DNA of 64,000 nucleotides from Mycolicibacter sinensis (GTDB lineage: Bacteria > Actinomycetota > Actinomycetes > Mycobacteriales > Mycobacteriaceae): positions 43,166 to 107,165 of the forward strand of contig NZ_LZIN01000053.1 of the NCBI RefSeq assembly GCF_001667375.1, read 5' to 3'. The stretch's first letter is position 1, and each line of letters begins with the position of its first letter. A program made the position numbers and the translations under genes. The notes under the pieces were generated by a model. That model worked only from the letters and a program-made list of their open reading frames with translations. It searched no databases and was not told the origin of the DNA. Shown piece after piece: positions 9,163 to 17,832 of the stretch.

Positions 9163-10122
9163 ATGAAGTTGATCACTACCGCCGTAGCCGCCGCCGGAGC
9201 GTTGACTGTAGCCGGAGCCCTCAGCATCCCGACCGCCGGCGCGGACGCCGGTGACGCCGCCCCGACGACGCATCCGCTCGGAACGCAGGGCACCGTTGAC
9301 AACAACGGCGTCATCCAGGGCTGGACGGTCAGCGACCTGCGCCCCAGCACCGATGCCGTCCCCTACCAGCCGCACGGCACCTTGTGGGAAGCCACCGCCA
9401 CCGACGTGGCCATCCAGGGCAACGTCACCCCGGTGATCGCCAACCTCGGCGCGCGTTCGGCCAGCGGCCAGACCTACCCCGCGCTGTTCACCGTTGCCAC
9501 CCCGCAGGGGGTGAACCCCTCCACCCTGGCACAGGGCGAGAAGACCAGCGGCAAGGTGTACTTCGACGTCACCGGCGACGCGCCCAACAGCGCGGTCTAC
9601 CAGTTCGCCGGCAAGGACCAGCTGATCTGGACCCCGGCCGCTTCGACCGCCCCGTCCGGCGGCTCGTCGGCCCCGACCGGCGCCGCGGGACACAGCCCGG
9701 CGGCCACCAGCCCGAAGCCGGCCCAGTCGGGCACCCAGACCAACCCGGCCGGTAACCAGACCGGCAGCACCCCGGCTGCGGCCGGTAGCCAGGGCACTCC
9801 GCTGCCGGCCGAGGCCGACGGCGCCCCGGCGGCCGCGGCCAACACCGAGGGCACCTCGGCAGCGGCAAACGGCTCGGAGACGCCGGCTTCGGCTTCGGCG
9901 GGCACCCCGGAGGCTTCGGCACCCGCGGCTACCGGAAACACGCCGGCGGCGGCAGGCAGCTCCGGCACGCCGCTTCCGGCGGAGAGCGCCGGTGCGCCGG
10001 CCGCGGGATCGGAAGGCACGGCTCCGGCCAGCTCGCAGGGCACCGAGGCCGGCACCTCGCCGGTTCCGGCGGGAAGCCAGGGCACGCCGGCGGCCGGCGG
10101 CGCGAACAACGCGACCGGATAG
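9163..10122 (+). CDS. MPT63-family secreted protein with long Ala/Pro/Thr/Gly-rich tail
   Basis: A 319-residue exported protein. Residues 1 to about 27 form a Sec signal peptide ending in TAGADA. Residues about 35-160 match the MPT63 (immunogenic protein Rv1926c) beta-sandwich, with the hallmark strings GWTVSDLRPST, LWEATATDVAIQG, TPVIANLGARSASG and GKVYFDVTGDAP. MPT63 itself is a small secreted immunoglobulin-like protein of unknown function. Here a tail of about 155 residues follows, rich in Ala, Pro, Thr, Ser, Gly, with recurring GSQGTP and GTPLPAE units; this is absent from classical MPT63. RBS GAGGAG at 9147-9152 supports the ATG at 9163. A paralogue follows at 10267, separated by a terminator-like hairpin, so both probably have their own promoters. 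The tail may span or attach to the cell wall, but that is a guess. Confidence 0.88.
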   Translation: MKLITTAVAAAGALTVAGALSIPTAGADAGDAAPTTHPLGTQGTVDNNGVIQGWTVSDLRPSTDAVPYQPHGTLWEATATDVAIQGNVTPVIANLGARSASGQTYPALFTVATPQGVNPSTLAQGEKTSGKVYFDVTGDAPNSAVYQFAGKDQLIWTPAASTAPSGGSSAPTGAAGHSPAATSPKPAQSGTQTNPAGNQTGSTPAAAGSQGTPLPAEADGAPAAAANTEGTSAAANGSETPASASAGTPEASAPAATGNTPAAAGSSGTPLPAESAGAPAAGSEGTAPASSQGTEAGTSPVPAGSQGTPAAGGANNATG

Positions 10123-10141
10123 CACCGAGCACGTCGTACGT

Positions 10142-10176
10142 CCGGCCCGGCCTCCGCTCACGCGGGGCCGGGCCGG
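10142..10176 (+). terminator. strong hairpin after first MPT63-like gene
   Basis: CCGGCCCGGCC (10142-10152) pairs perfectly with GGCCGGGCCGG (10166-10176); the loop contains a further CCGC/GCGG pairing closed by TCAC. A weak T-run (GTTTC) follows. It starts 19 bp after the stop codon of the gene ending at 10122, the position expected of an intrinsic terminator. Confidence 0.6.
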
Positions 10177-10208
10177 GCTCGTTTCACGGCAGCCCGACCG
10201 GTGGCCGT

Positions 10209-10229
10209 TACGATTCAGTACTTGAGTAC
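10209..10229 (+). promoter_or_regulatory. putative promoter of second MPT63-like gene with small palindrome
   Basis: TACGAT at 10209-10214 resembles a mycobacterial -10 box. GTACT-TG-AGTAC at 10218-10229 is a perfect 5-bp inverted repeat near the expected transcription start. It differs from the repeats upstream of the first paralogue, so the two genes may be regulated separately. Based on pattern only. Confidence 0.35.
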
Positions 10230-10266
10230 CACTAAGCGGGATGTCACCGACCTGAGGAGCAGACCC

Positions 10267-10929
10267 ATGAAGTCGATCTCGACCGCCCTGGCAGTGGGAG
10301 CACTGGCTGCCGCCGGCGCGTTCAGCACCGGGACCGCCGCCGCCGACGGCCCTGACCCGGCCCCGGTCACCCATCCGCTCGGAGCCCAGGGGACGCTGCC
10401 CGAGGGGCCCGGCGTGCACGGCTGGACGGTCAACGATTTGCGGCCCAGCACCGACACCATCCCCTACCAGCCGCGCGGCACCCTGTGGGAGGCCACCGCC
10501 ACCGACGAGGCGATCCAGGGCACGGTTGTCCCGATCGTCGCCAACCTCAGCGCCCGCTCGGCCAGCGGCCAGAACTATCAGTCGCTGTTCACCGTGGCCA
10601 CTCCGCAGGGCATCGTGCCGACGGCCCTGTCCCAGGGCCAGAAGACCAGCGGCAAGGTTTATTTCGATGTCACCGGCGACGCCCCCGACAGCATGGTCTA
10701 TCAGGCCGGCGGCGCCGATTTGATCCGATGGGTGGCACCGCCACCGCAGCCGCAGGCCCGTCCGGCCGCACCGCAGCCGCAGGCTCCGACGAACGGCGGC
10801 AACAGCAATCGGGCGCCCGCGCCGGCGCAAGGCCCGTCGTCGCGCCCGGCCGCGCCGCCCGCCGTCAGCTCCGGCACCCCGCTGCCTGAAGGCAGCGCCG
10901 GCACACCGCTTCCCGCCGAGGCTCCTTAG
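10267..10929 (+). CDS. MPT63-family secreted protein, second tandem copy
   Basis: A 220-residue paralogue of the gene at 9163. Signal peptide about 1-26 (ends TAAADG), then the MPT63-like domain with the same landmarks: GWTVNDLRPSTDTIPYQP, LWEATATDEAIQG, VPIVANLSARSASG and GKVYFDVTGDAPD. The tail is shorter (about 65 residues), Pro/Gln/Ala-rich, and ends in SGTPLPEGSAGTPLPAEAP, reusing the GTPLPAE unit of the first copy. RBS GAGGAG at 10254-10259 fixes the ATG at 10267. The two genes are an obvious tandem duplication whose tails have since diverged. They differ most outside the beta-sandwich core. The product should be secreted; function is unknown as for MPT63. Confidence 0.88.
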   Translation: MKSISTALAVGALAAAGAFSTGTAAADGPDPAPVTHPLGAQGTLPEGPGVHGWTVNDLRPSTDTIPYQPRGTLWEATATDEAIQGTVVPIVANLSARSASGQNYQSLFTVATPQGIVPTALSQGQKTSGKVYFDVTGDAPDSMVYQAGGADLIRWVAPPPQPQARPAAPQPQAPTNGGNSNRAPAPAQGPSSRPAAPPAVSSGTPLPEGSAGTPLPAEAP

Positions 10930-10936
10930 CGCTGCG

Positions 10937-10951
10937 CCGGCCCTCGGCCGG
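10937..10951. terminator. short hairpin between convergent genes
   Basis: CCGGCC-CTC-GGCCGG sits exactly between the stop of the MPT63-like gene (10929) and the stop of the convergent gene (10952). It could stop transcription from both sides. There is no T-run, so this is tentative. Confidence 0.4.
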
Positions 10952-12040
10952 TCAGAGCTTGAATCGCCCGGCGAACCCGCGCAGCGGCAAGTCGGCGCTG
11001 GTCAACAAGCCCGGCGGCGCGGCCACCACGGATCGGATCGCGTTAAGGGCGGGCAGACCGGTCACGGTCATGCCGATCGAGGCGAAGTTGTCCGGGTTGG
11101 ACAGATCCACACCGGGTTTGGGCAAGATCATGTGCTTGTTGTAGACGCACGGGTCGCCCGTCACCCGAGTGATGTAGCAGCCCTTGATCTTCCAGTTCGG
11201 TTCGGTGTGCGGGGTCATCTGCCACTCCAGGTGGGTTTCGATGCGCGCGACGCCGTCCACCATGCCCTGGTATTTGATGTAGCTGCCGCCCAGCGATCCC
11301 TGGGGCAGGGTGTACCAGCCCAGGTCGACGTCTTTGGTGCACACGCCCAGCTCGTAGCTGAAGGTGACCTCATCGAGGGTCAGGTCGAAGCAGTCGGCCA
11401 TCATCAGCACGCTGTCGGCGAAGACGCGGGTGAACTTCTCCAGTTTGGCCGGGATCTCCGGGTCGTCGGCCGGTTGCCCGTAGCCGACCTCGATCCAGGT
11501 CTCCTTGGAGTGGTGACACGACACGTCGACCGATTCGATGGTGGTGACGTTCTCGATGTCGGCGACGTCGGCGGCCGCCACCACGCCCAGGATCTGGTTG
11601 AGTCCCGGGTTCATCCCGGTGCCGTAGAACGTCGCGCCACCCTTTTCACACGCTTCGGAAAGTAGCTGTGTCACCGGTTTTCCCGACGGGTGCGGGTGGT
11701 TGTGGTCGCGGTGCCAGCCGGTGATCCAGTCGGCGGTGGTGACGATGTTGATGCCCGCCTCCAGCACCCGAACGTAGAGATCCTCATCGGGGAACACCCC
11801 GTGAAAGGTCAGCACGTCGGGCTTGGCGGCGATGATCTCCTCGATGCTGCCGGTCGCCTTGACCCCGTTGGCCGCGATGCCGGCCAGCTCCCCGGCGTCC
11901 TTGCCGATCTTGTCCGGCGAATAGCAGTGCACACCGATGAGTTCGAGGTCGGGGCGATTGGCGATCCGCTTGATCATTTCGGAGCCGACGTTGCCGGTGG
12001 CGACCTGGAACACGCGGATCGGTGCAGCAGAAACGGTCAT
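10952..12040 (-). CDS. dihydrodipicolinate-reductase-like / amine-dehydrogenase-family NAD(P)-binding protein
   Basis: A 362-residue protein with an N-terminal Rossmann motif VFQVATGNVGSEMIKRI (GxxGxxG type) and the segment GINIVTTADWITGWH, as in the dihydrodipicolinate reductase / 2,4-diaminopentanoate dehydrogenase superfamily that is abundant in mycobacteria. These homologues are usually found with lipid or steroid catabolic genes and are not lysine-pathway DapB. The second half (YTLPQGSLGGSYIKYQGMVDG) is the mycobacterial C-terminal domain. Its ATG at 12040 overlaps the Rieske gene stop by 4 bp (ATGA), so the two are translationally coupled and likely work on the same substrate. The reaction is unknown. 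It is convergent with the MPT63-like gene. Confidence 0.8.
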   Translation of the reverse strand: MTVSAAPIRVFQVATGNVGSEMIKRIANRPDLELIGVHCYSPDKIGKDAGELAGIAANGVKATGSIEEIIAAKPDVLTFHGVFPDEDLYVRVLEAGINIVTTADWITGWHRDHNHPHPSGKPVTQLLSEACEKGGATFYGTGMNPGLNQILGVVAAADVADIENVTTIESVDVSCHHSKETWIEVGYGQPADDPEIPAKLEKFTRVFADSVLMMADCFDLTLDEVTFSYELGVCTKDVDLGWYTLPQGSLGGSYIKYQGMVDGVARIETHLEWQMTPHTEPNWKIKGCYITRVTGDPCVYNKHMILPKPGVDLSNPDNFASIGMTVTGLPALNAIRSVVAAPPGLLTSADLPLRGFAGRFKL

Positions 12041-13062
12041 GCGGGTGAGCCTTTCTGGGCATAGACTTCGGCAGCACTGCCGCCGATACCGTCGGGATAG
12101 AACTGTTTGGCCCACTGGCGGATTGCGGTGAAGCCTTGGTATTCAGCGTTGGCCAGTGCCGGTGGGTCCGAGTAGCGCTGATGCGACCAGATGTGGATGT
12201 CTTGTTCGAACTGACGGATCACTTCCCGCCCGAACTCGGCCGCCCTGGTCTCCGCGCGCGCCGGATCACCGCCCGGTGTGCGGCCGATGTAGACCATGAA
12301 TCGCACATCGGAGGTGGAGTCGTCGACGGGGGTGATCGCCGAGATGGTGCGGTTGTCGATCATCCCCCAACTCTTGGTCACCGCGATGCCCAAGCCGCCG
12401 TTGATGGCCTCCACGCCGCTGTTGACGTCTTCGATGCGCTGGCCGTCGTCGCCTTCGAAGGTGATGGTGAAGTCGACGTAGGACACCGGTTCGGCGAAAT
12501 CGTGGCGGGTGAACACCGGCACGATCGGGGTCCGGTGCACGTACTTGAAGTGCGCGAAATCCACCCCGTTCTCCAGGACGTACTGCGGGTGCATCTCCAG
12601 GGCCTGCCGGTACAGCCGCTGCTGGGGGTAGTAGTCGGCGGCGCGGCGATCATCGAAGGCGGCGAACACATCCGGTGCGTCGAAGAACGGCTCGCGGCGG
12701 TGCACGTCGTGCCAGATGTAGACCGACTCGTTGCGCTCGATGACCGGGTACGTGCCGATCCGCCGGCCGCGGTTGGGCTTGTCCTGGTAGGGGATACAGA
12801 CGTTGCGCCCCTGGGAGTTCCACTGCCAGCCGTGAAACGGGCATTGCAGCACCTCGCCACAGACGGTGCCGCCGTAACCCAGGTGCGCACCGAGGTGCTC
12901 GCAGTAGGCGTTCATCACGGTGAGCTGACCGGATTCGGCGCGCCAGGCGACCATCTCCTGGCCGAAATACTTCATGGTGCGGACGTCGCCGATGCCGATC
13001 TCGTCGGACCACGCGACCTGGAACCAGCCGGTCGGCTTCATCGACAGCGGCGGTTTGGCCAT
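12037..13062 (-). CDS. Rieske non-heme iron oxygenase alpha-subunit-like protein
   Basis: A 341-residue oxygenase component. The Rieske [2Fe-2S] ligands are C54-x-H56 (YCEHLGAH) and C74-x2-H77 (CPFHGW). The mononuclear iron site is suggested by VDFAHFKYVHRT (Asp and two His). The layout resembles KshA-type oxygenases that hydroxylate steroid-like rings, but I cannot assign the substrate, and no reductase gene is adjacent. ATG 13062 has GAGAGG upstream (13070-13075 region). It heads a two-gene operon with the dehydrogenase-like gene (4-bp overlap) and is divergent from a TetR gene, with a perfect palindrome between them that probably controls both. Confidence 0.88.
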   Translation of the reverse strand: MAKPPLSMKPTGWFQVAWSDEIGIGDVRTMKYFGQEMVAWRAESGQLTVMNAYCEHLGAHLGYGGTVCGEVLQCPFHGWQWNSQGRNVCIPYQDKPNRGRRIGTYPVIERNESVYIWHDVHRREPFFDAPDVFAAFDDRRAADYYPQQRLYRQALEMHPQYVLENGVDFAHFKYVHRTPIVPVFTRHDFAEPVSYVDFTITFEGDDGQRIEDVNSGVEAINGGLGIAVTKSWGMIDNRTISAITPVDDSTSDVRFMVYIGRTPGGDPARAETRAAEFGREVIRQFEQDIHIWSHQRYSDPPALANAEYQGFTAIRQWAKQFYPDGIGGSAAEVYAQKGSPA

Positions 13063-13131
13063 GGGCTGGTGTCCTCTCGGCGGTCTTTCCCGGGCGGCTG
13101 TGTCGCAGCATAGTTCGCCGTCCCCAGGAAT

Positions 13132-13147
13132 CATAGTGCCCACTATG
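13132..13147. promoter_or_regulatory. perfect palindromic operator CATAGTG-CC-CACTATG
   Basis: A 7+2+7 bp perfect inverted repeat lies between the divergent Rieske operon and TetR gene. On the TetR side a -10-like TAGGAT lies at 13158-13163, putting the palindrome over the -35 region; on the other side TATGCT can serve as a -10. Its size and place fit an operator of the neighbouring TetR protein. Confidence 0.7.
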
Positions 13148-13170
13148 TAAATGTTGCTAGGATTCGGAGG

Positions 13171-13803
13171 ATGAGTCCTCCGGCGCCGCGGCGCAGCAAC
13201 AAGCGCGGGCAGGCGACCCGCGAGGCGATGCTGGATGCCGCGGTGCGCTCGCTGGCCACCGGGGACCCGGGGGCGGTGTCGGCGAGCCGGATCGCCAAGG
13301 AGAGCGGCGCCACCTGGGGTGCGGTGCAGTATCAGTTCGGCGACGTCGACGGCTTCTGGGCGGCGGTGCTGCGCCGGACCGCTGAGCGCCGGGATGCGGC
13401 GATGTCGGCGTTCGCCGGGCTGGAACGTGTTGCGCCGCTGCGAGATCGGGTAGCCGCGATCATCGACACGCTCTATCACGGGTTGGCGTCGCAGGACTCC
13501 CGGGCGATCGAGAACCTGCGGGCCGCACTCCCTCGCGACCACCACGAGCTGGAGCGGTTGTATCCGCGCACGGCCGCGGAATTGTTCTCCTGGGGCAAGA
13601 GCTGGCTACAGACCTGCCACAGCGCATTCGCCGACCTCGGGGTCGACCCGGTACGGGTGCGCGAGGTGGCCGCCCTCATCCCGGGTGCGATGCGCGGGCT
13701 GGTCTCCGAGCGTCAGCTGGGCTCCTATGCCGACCTCGAGGAGGCCCGGCGCGGTCTGACCAATGCGCTGGCGGCCTATCTCGAAGGGTCCCGGATCAGC
13801 TGA
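13171..13803 (+). CDS. TetR-family transcriptional regulator
   Basis: A 210-residue regulator. The N-terminal helix-turn-helix spans about residues 12-60 (REAMLDAAVRSL..., SASRIAKESGATWGAVQYQFGD), followed by an all-helical ligand domain that binds an unknown effector. It probably represses the divergent Rieske/dehydrogenase operon and itself through the palindrome at 13132-13147. GGAGG touches the ATG directly, and TAGGAT at 13158-13163 lies about 7 bp upstream, so the mRNA is probably leaderless. The 3' end is 13 bp from the convergent DUF2652 gene. The family assignment is firm; the target is inferred from position. Confidence 0.9.
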   Translation: MSPPAPRRSNKRGQATREAMLDAAVRSLATGDPGAVSASRIAKESGATWGAVQYQFGDVDGFWAAVLRRTAERRDAAMSAFAGLERVAPLRDRVAAIIDTLYHGLASQDSRAIENLRAALPRDHHELERLYPRTAAELFSWGKSWLQTCHSAFADLGVDPVRVREVAALIPGAMRGLVSERQLGSYADLEEARRGLTNALAAYLEGSRIS

Positions 13804-13816
13804 GGTCAGTGCTCCC

Positions 13817-14536
13817 TCAGGCCTGCGGGAGTTCGGGAGTGCCGCGGCCCAGACCGCGAAATCCTGCGCACGGTTCCTTGGCGCCGACCACGAACGGCAG
13901 CGCCTTGAACCGGAATTTCATCCGGCCGCCCCATCCCATGGCCTCGGCGGGCGGTTGCTCCGCCGAGTTCGCCAGATCCAGGTAGTACGTCGAGGTTTCG
14001 CCGAGGCCCTCGAAGTCGTGCATCAGCGGCAGGCAGGTTTGCCGGACCGGCTCGTCGAGGCACTGTGCGACGGGATCAGTCATCAACACGTACTCCGGCA
14101 CCGGCACCTGATTCTTCAGCATCCGGTGCACCAGGATGACGTCGAGGCCGGCGAGTTCGGTGTGGCGCTTGACCTTCTGCTCGGCCACCTCGCCCTCGTG
14201 GGCGACGAACTTCAACGACAGGTTCATCAGTTGCTTGCAGCAGTCGCAGTTGCACTTGCGGCCGTTCTCAATACGGGACCGCCGGTTGAGAAACGCCTGG
14301 TGCATCCGCGCCAGTCGGTCGCTGACCAAGGCGTGGGCGTCGCCGTTGGGCGCCCAGAAGAAGGCGGCGTCGCCCTCCAGCTTCGCCAGCTTCATGCCTT
14401 TGGCGGCGTCGATGACCGATTCCAGCAGCGCGGCCACCGCCATCTGGGCGTGCACCAGGTGGGTCCGGTTCCAGTTCATGTAGGCGGTGTAACCGCCGAT
14501 GTCGGCGATGACGAGCACCGCGCGCCGGATGGCCAT
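13817..14536 (-). CDS. DUF2652 protein with class III cyclase-like fold and Cys cluster
   Basis: A 239-residue cytoplasmic protein recognised as DUF2652. The N-terminus resembles class III nucleotidyl cyclases: [11 protein letters not shown] places an Asp (D12) where the first metal ligand lies, and [10 protein letters not shown] puts D56 at the second. A cysteine cluster C95-x-C97-x-C99-C100 (KCNCDCCK) may bind zinc or iron. No transition-state Asn/Arg pair is obvious, so cyclase activity is not claimed. It lies 74 bp downstream of the MerR gene on the same strand and may be the last gene of that operon. The ATG at 14536 is the one closest to the conserved start [12 protein letters not shown]; upstream sequence looks non-coding. 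Confidence 0.8.
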   Translation of the reverse strand: MAIRRAVLVIADIGGYTAYMNWNRTHLVHAQMAVAALLESVIDAAKGMKLAKLEGDAAFFWAPNGDAHALVSDRLARMHQAFLNRRSRIENGRKCNCDCCKQLMNLSLKFVAHEGEVAEQKVKRHTELAGLDVILVHRMLKNQVPVPEYVLMTDPVAQCLDEPVRQTCLPLMHDFEGLGETSTYYLDLANSAEQPPAEAMGWGGRMKFRFKALPFVVGAKEPCAGFRGLGRGTPELPQA

Positions 14537-14610
14537 GAACTCAAGAGTGTAGTTTCGCCTGGCCGGTAACGCCACGGCGATTCTTCCGTGCGGTTGCCCC
14601 ACCGCTTGGG

Positions 14611-15381
14611 TCAGGAGCTCTCGTCGCGGCCAGCGCCGTACTCTTTGCTTTCCTGCTGGTACTGCCACAATTCGGCTCGTACCGCGGCGTCGAACGCGCG
14701 GTCCAGACTCGCGTGTGCCACCCGCCTTGCCACCCGGCGCATGGCATCGACCAGATCGGCGGCCCAGGCGAGTTCGGCGTCGTTGCCGGGTAGCCACCCG
14801 GTGCCTCGCTGGCGCACCACCTCCGAATATCCGCTGCGGGCCATGACTCCGGCGGCCTCGTCTAGCTTCTCGTCGACGATGCCCACCGCGTCCAGCAGCG
14901 CTGCCAGTGGCATACCGCGGGAGACCAAGGCGGCGAAGTCCTCGACCAGACGCAGATCGGTCACCACGTAGTTGTTCTCGACGTCGGTCGGCTCGATCAC
15001 CCCGCTATCGGCCAATCGACGCAGCATCGGCTCATCCAACCCGCCCAGCCGGGTCTCCAGTTCGTCTCGGCTCATGTTCTGCGACACCGGGTTCGACCAC
15101 GGAGTGGTCACCAGTTCGGCCAGATCGGCGAGATCGAGCGCCTCGACCAGGCCCTCACCGCGCTGCAGCCCGGTCAGAAACTTCAGGATGTGCTTGACCG
15201 TGAAGCCCTCGCTGAGCAACCGGATGATCGCCTGCAGCTGGCTGAGGTGCCGGTCGGTGTAGATCGCGACCCGGCCCCGGCGCTGGGGCCGGGGCAGCAG
15301 GCCGTTCTCCTGGTAGACCCGGACGTTACGGGTGGTCGTACCCGCCTCCCGTGCCAGGTCGTCGATCCGGTACTCGGTCAC
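14611..15381 (-). CDS. MerR-family transcriptional regulator
   Basis: A 256-residue regulator whose first 70 residues are a MerR winged helix ([27 protein letters not shown], then [18 protein letters not shown]). The long C-terminal helical part has no cysteine metal site, so it is more likely to sense an organic ligand. It starts 9 bp after the monooxygenase stop, so it is co-transcribed with the esterase/SDR/diiron/monooxygenase genes and is the natural candidate to control them. The 20-bp inverted repeat at 19705-19724 is a candidate target, though MerR sites usually have a different spacing. Family certain, target inferred. Confidence 0.9.
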   Translation of the reverse strand: MTEYRIDDLAREAGTTTRNVRVYQENGLLPRPQRRGRVAIYTDRHLSQLQAIIRLLSEGFTVKHILKFLTGLQRGEGLVEALDLADLAELVTTPWSNPVSQNMSRDELETRLGGLDEPMLRRLADSGVIEPTDVENNYVVTDLRLVEDFAALVSRGMPLAALLDAVGIVDEKLDEAAGVMARSGYSEVVRQRGTGWLPGNDAELAWAADLVDAMRRVARRVAHASLDRAFDAAVRAELWQYQQESKEYGAGRDESS

Positions 15382-15390
15382 CAGCGCAGC

Positions 15391-16875
15391 CTAGGTGGTC
15401 AGGACCGGGTCGCGGCTGGTCTCGGCCACGGTGATCTTGAAGTCTTTCAGGTCAACCGTCTTGAGCTGGTTGACGTATTGGGTGGCAAACCCCGGGAACA
15501 TGGTGGCGTTGAAGCCGTCCTCGGTCAGATACCAGCTCTGGCACCCGGAGTTCCAGGTCGTGGACTTCAGCCGCCGCTGGATGTTCTGGTTGTAGCGGGC
15601 CTGAACCTCGGGCCGCACGTCCAGCGACTTCCAGTCGAACTGCAGCAGTTTGGCGATCGCCTCGACGATGTAGTCGATCTGGGCCTCCATGTAGACCAGT
15701 GCCGAGTTGTGGCCGGGCCCCGAGTTCGGACCGAAGGTGAAATACAGGTTCGGATAACCCGACACCGCGACACTGCGGTAGGCGTAAGCGCCGCGGCTCC
15801 ACTCCGAGGCCAGATCGCGGCCGTCCAGGCCGGTGACCGGGAACGGGGTCCCGGCCTTGGAGACATCGAAGCCGGTGGCGAACACGATGGCGTCGAACTG
15901 GTGCTCGATCCCCTCAACGGTGCGAATGCCCTTGGGCGACAACCGGGCGATCGGCCAGGTCACCAAGGTGCAGTTATCCGCCTGCAGTGCCGGGTAGTAG
16001 TCGCTGGTCATCAGCAACCGCTTGCAGCCGGCCGAGAAGTCCGGTGTCAGCTGGCGACGCATCCAGGGGTCCTTCACCTGCAGACGCAGGTTGGCGGCAC
16101 TGAGGGCCTCCACCAGCCTCGTCAGCGGGGTGTCCCACACCACCCCGAGGGCCACCGACTCGTGCCCCCAGTACCAGGCGGACCGCATCAGCTTCTCGGC
16201 CAGCGGCACGTGCTTGTAGATCTGCTTGAGCCGATCACCGGTCGACGTGTTGAGCTTCGGCAGCACCCATCCCGGCGTCCGCTGGAACACCTTGACCGAC
16301 TTGGCGACCTTGACCAGCTCCGGGATGATCTGCACCCCGCTGGAGCCGGTGCCGATGACGGCCACCTTCTTGCCGGCGAAGTCGTAGTCGTGATCCCAAC
16401 GGGCACTGTGGATCTTGTGGCCCTCGTAGGACTCGATACCCGGGATGCTCGGGAAGCTGTGATTGGCCAGCGGCCCGGAAGCCACGATCACGGCCTGGGC
16501 CCGAAGCGGCTCGCGGTCAGAAAGACCGACGGTCCACTCCCCTGCCTCAGCGTCGTAGGCGACACCGGTCACGTTGTGGCCGAACCGGATATGCGGTGCG
16601 ATTCCGGCGGATTCGACCATGCTGTCGATGTAGCCAAGGATCTCCGCACTGCCCGAATAGGTCTGCGACCACTCGGGGTTTCGGGCGAAGCTGTAGGAGT
16701 ACAGCCGCGAGGGAATGTCACATTCGGCACCGGGATAGGTGTTGTCCCGCCACGTGCCCCCGACGCGTGAATCGCGTTCGAGGATGACGAAATCGGTGAC
16801 ACCCTGATCTTTGAGACGAATGGCCGCACCGACACCGGCGAACCCGGCGCCGATGATCGCTACGGAGATCGTCAT
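15391..16875 (-). CDS. Baeyer-Villiger-type flavin monooxygenase
   Basis: A 494-residue FAD/NADPH monooxygenase. It has the N-terminal FAD motif IIGAGFAGVGAAI, the second Rossmann motif VIGTGSSGVQIIPEL, the BVMO fingerprint in the form YEGHKIHSARWDHD (consensus FxGxxxHxxxW), FQRTPGWVLPK and ATGFDVS. It would insert oxygen next to a ketone, giving an ester or lactone; the esterase at the head of the operon could then hydrolyse that ester. This gene set resembles the M. tuberculosis mymA operon (BVMO MymA with LipR and SadH), but gene order differs and I do not claim orthology. ATG 16875 is chosen; ATG 16887, overlapping the previous stop as TGATG, is an alternative adding four residues. Confidence 0.92.
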   Translation of the reverse strand: MTISVAIIGAGFAGVGAAIRLKDQGVTDFVILERDSRVGGTWRDNTYPGAECDIPSRLYSYSFARNPEWSQTYSGSAEILGYIDSMVESAGIAPHIRFGHNVTGVAYDAEAGEWTVGLSDREPLRAQAVIVASGPLANHSFPSIPGIESYEGHKIHSARWDHDYDFAGKKVAVIGTGSSGVQIIPELVKVAKSVKVFQRTPGWVLPKLNTSTGDRLKQIYKHVPLAEKLMRSAWYWGHESVALGVVWDTPLTRLVEALSAANLRLQVKDPWMRRQLTPDFSAGCKRLLMTSDYYPALQADNCTLVTWPIARLSPKGIRTVEGIEHQFDAIVFATGFDVSKAGTPFPVTGLDGRDLASEWSRGAYAYRSVAVSGYPNLYFTFGPNSGPGHNSALVYMEAQIDYIVEAIAKLLQFDWKSLDVRPEVQARYNQNIQRRLKSTTWNSGCQSWYLTEDGFNATMFPGFATQYVNQLKTVDLKDFKITVAETSRDPVLTT

Positions 16876-16886
16876 GTGCTGCCCCA

Positions 16887-17807
16887 TCACGCGACCGGCT
16901 CGTAGGTCAGTTCTTCCGACCACGACGGGGTGTACTCCACCAGTGACTTGGGGATGACGCTGGTGACCGCAACCAGGGAGTCGGCCAGCCAGTGGTACTT
17001 GGAGGTGCGGTCGATCACCTTCTTGCTGTGCCAGGAGATGAACTGGTACATCGGCACCCGACGGACGAAAGCGCTTCGCTCACCGACGTTCCGGAAACGA
17101 CGCATGGCCTGGTAGAGGCGTTCTTCGTTGACGCCCATCGCCACGATGTTGTCGCGCATCTTGTTCAGCAGCGGGAAGTAGCTCAACGTACCGATCAGCA
17201 GCGCCGGGTTCATCCAGCTGCCGACGAACTCGACAGCCAGCTTCCGCATGTTGGCGTGGCCGAGAATGTCCATCACCTCGAAGTCGACCGCGAGGTGGCG
17301 CGACTCGTCGGAGTTGATCCGCTTGAATACTTCCTGGGCCACCGGGTCTTTGACCTCGTCGGTGATGAACTTGATCAGCGCGCCGTCCAGGGCCACCTCC
17401 AGCATGGGGATGACGGTGCCCAGAATCGACAGCGACATGCCATCGGAGAACTTGTCGAGCCAGGTGATCACCAGCTGCACGTTGACGCTCGGCGGCGGGA
17501 TCTCGTCGTCCTCCAGCATGCCCCACCGGCGCATCAACGCGAGCTCGGCGTTGGCGTGCTTCTGCTCCTCGGCGTGGAAGTGCTCATAGATGCTCTTCAG
17601 CGTCGGGGTCGGGGCCTTCTTCGCCAGCGCCGCGAAGCCGCGGGCGCCGACGTTCTCGATCCACATCAGGTCGGTCATGAACGGCTTGAGCTTGGCCCAC
17701 AGTTCCGGCTCGATCAGCTCGGCTCCCGGGGCATCCCAGTCGATATCGACCAAGGCCCACTGTTTGTCCTTGATCTTCTGCAGCATGTCGTCGAGGTCCA
17801 TCGCCAT
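16887..17807 (-). CDS. ferritin-like diiron protein
   Basis: A 306-residue mostly helical protein. Helices carry HFHAEEQKHANAEL and INSDESRHLAVDF, each an E/D-x-x-H type ligand set, so it looks like a diiron carboxylate protein in the ferritin-like superfamily. EVALDGALIKF provides a possible further Glu. Such proteins can be oxygenases, desaturases or N-oxygenases; nothing here decides between them. It lies between the SDR and the monooxygenase genes (25 and about 11 bp gaps), so it probably acts in the same pathway on a lipid- or ketone-like substrate. RBS AAAGGA precedes the ATG at 17807. It has no signal peptide. Confidence 0.8.
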   Translation of the reverse strand: MAMDLDDMLQKIKDKQWALVDIDWDAPGAELIEPELWAKLKPFMTDLMWIENVGARGFAALAKKAPTPTLKSIYEHFHAEEQKHANAELALMRRWGMLEDDEIPPPSVNVQLVITWLDKFSDGMSLSILGTVIPMLEVALDGALIKFITDEVKDPVAQEVFKRINSDESRHLAVDFEVMDILGHANMRKLAVEFVGSWMNPALLIGTLSYFPLLNKMRDNIVAMGVNEERLYQAMRRFRNVGERSAFVRRVPMYQFISWHSKKVIDRTSKYHWLADSLVAVTSVIPKSLVEYTPSWSEELTYEPVA

Positions 17808-17832
17808 GATCGGCTTCCTTTCGTGAGACGGG

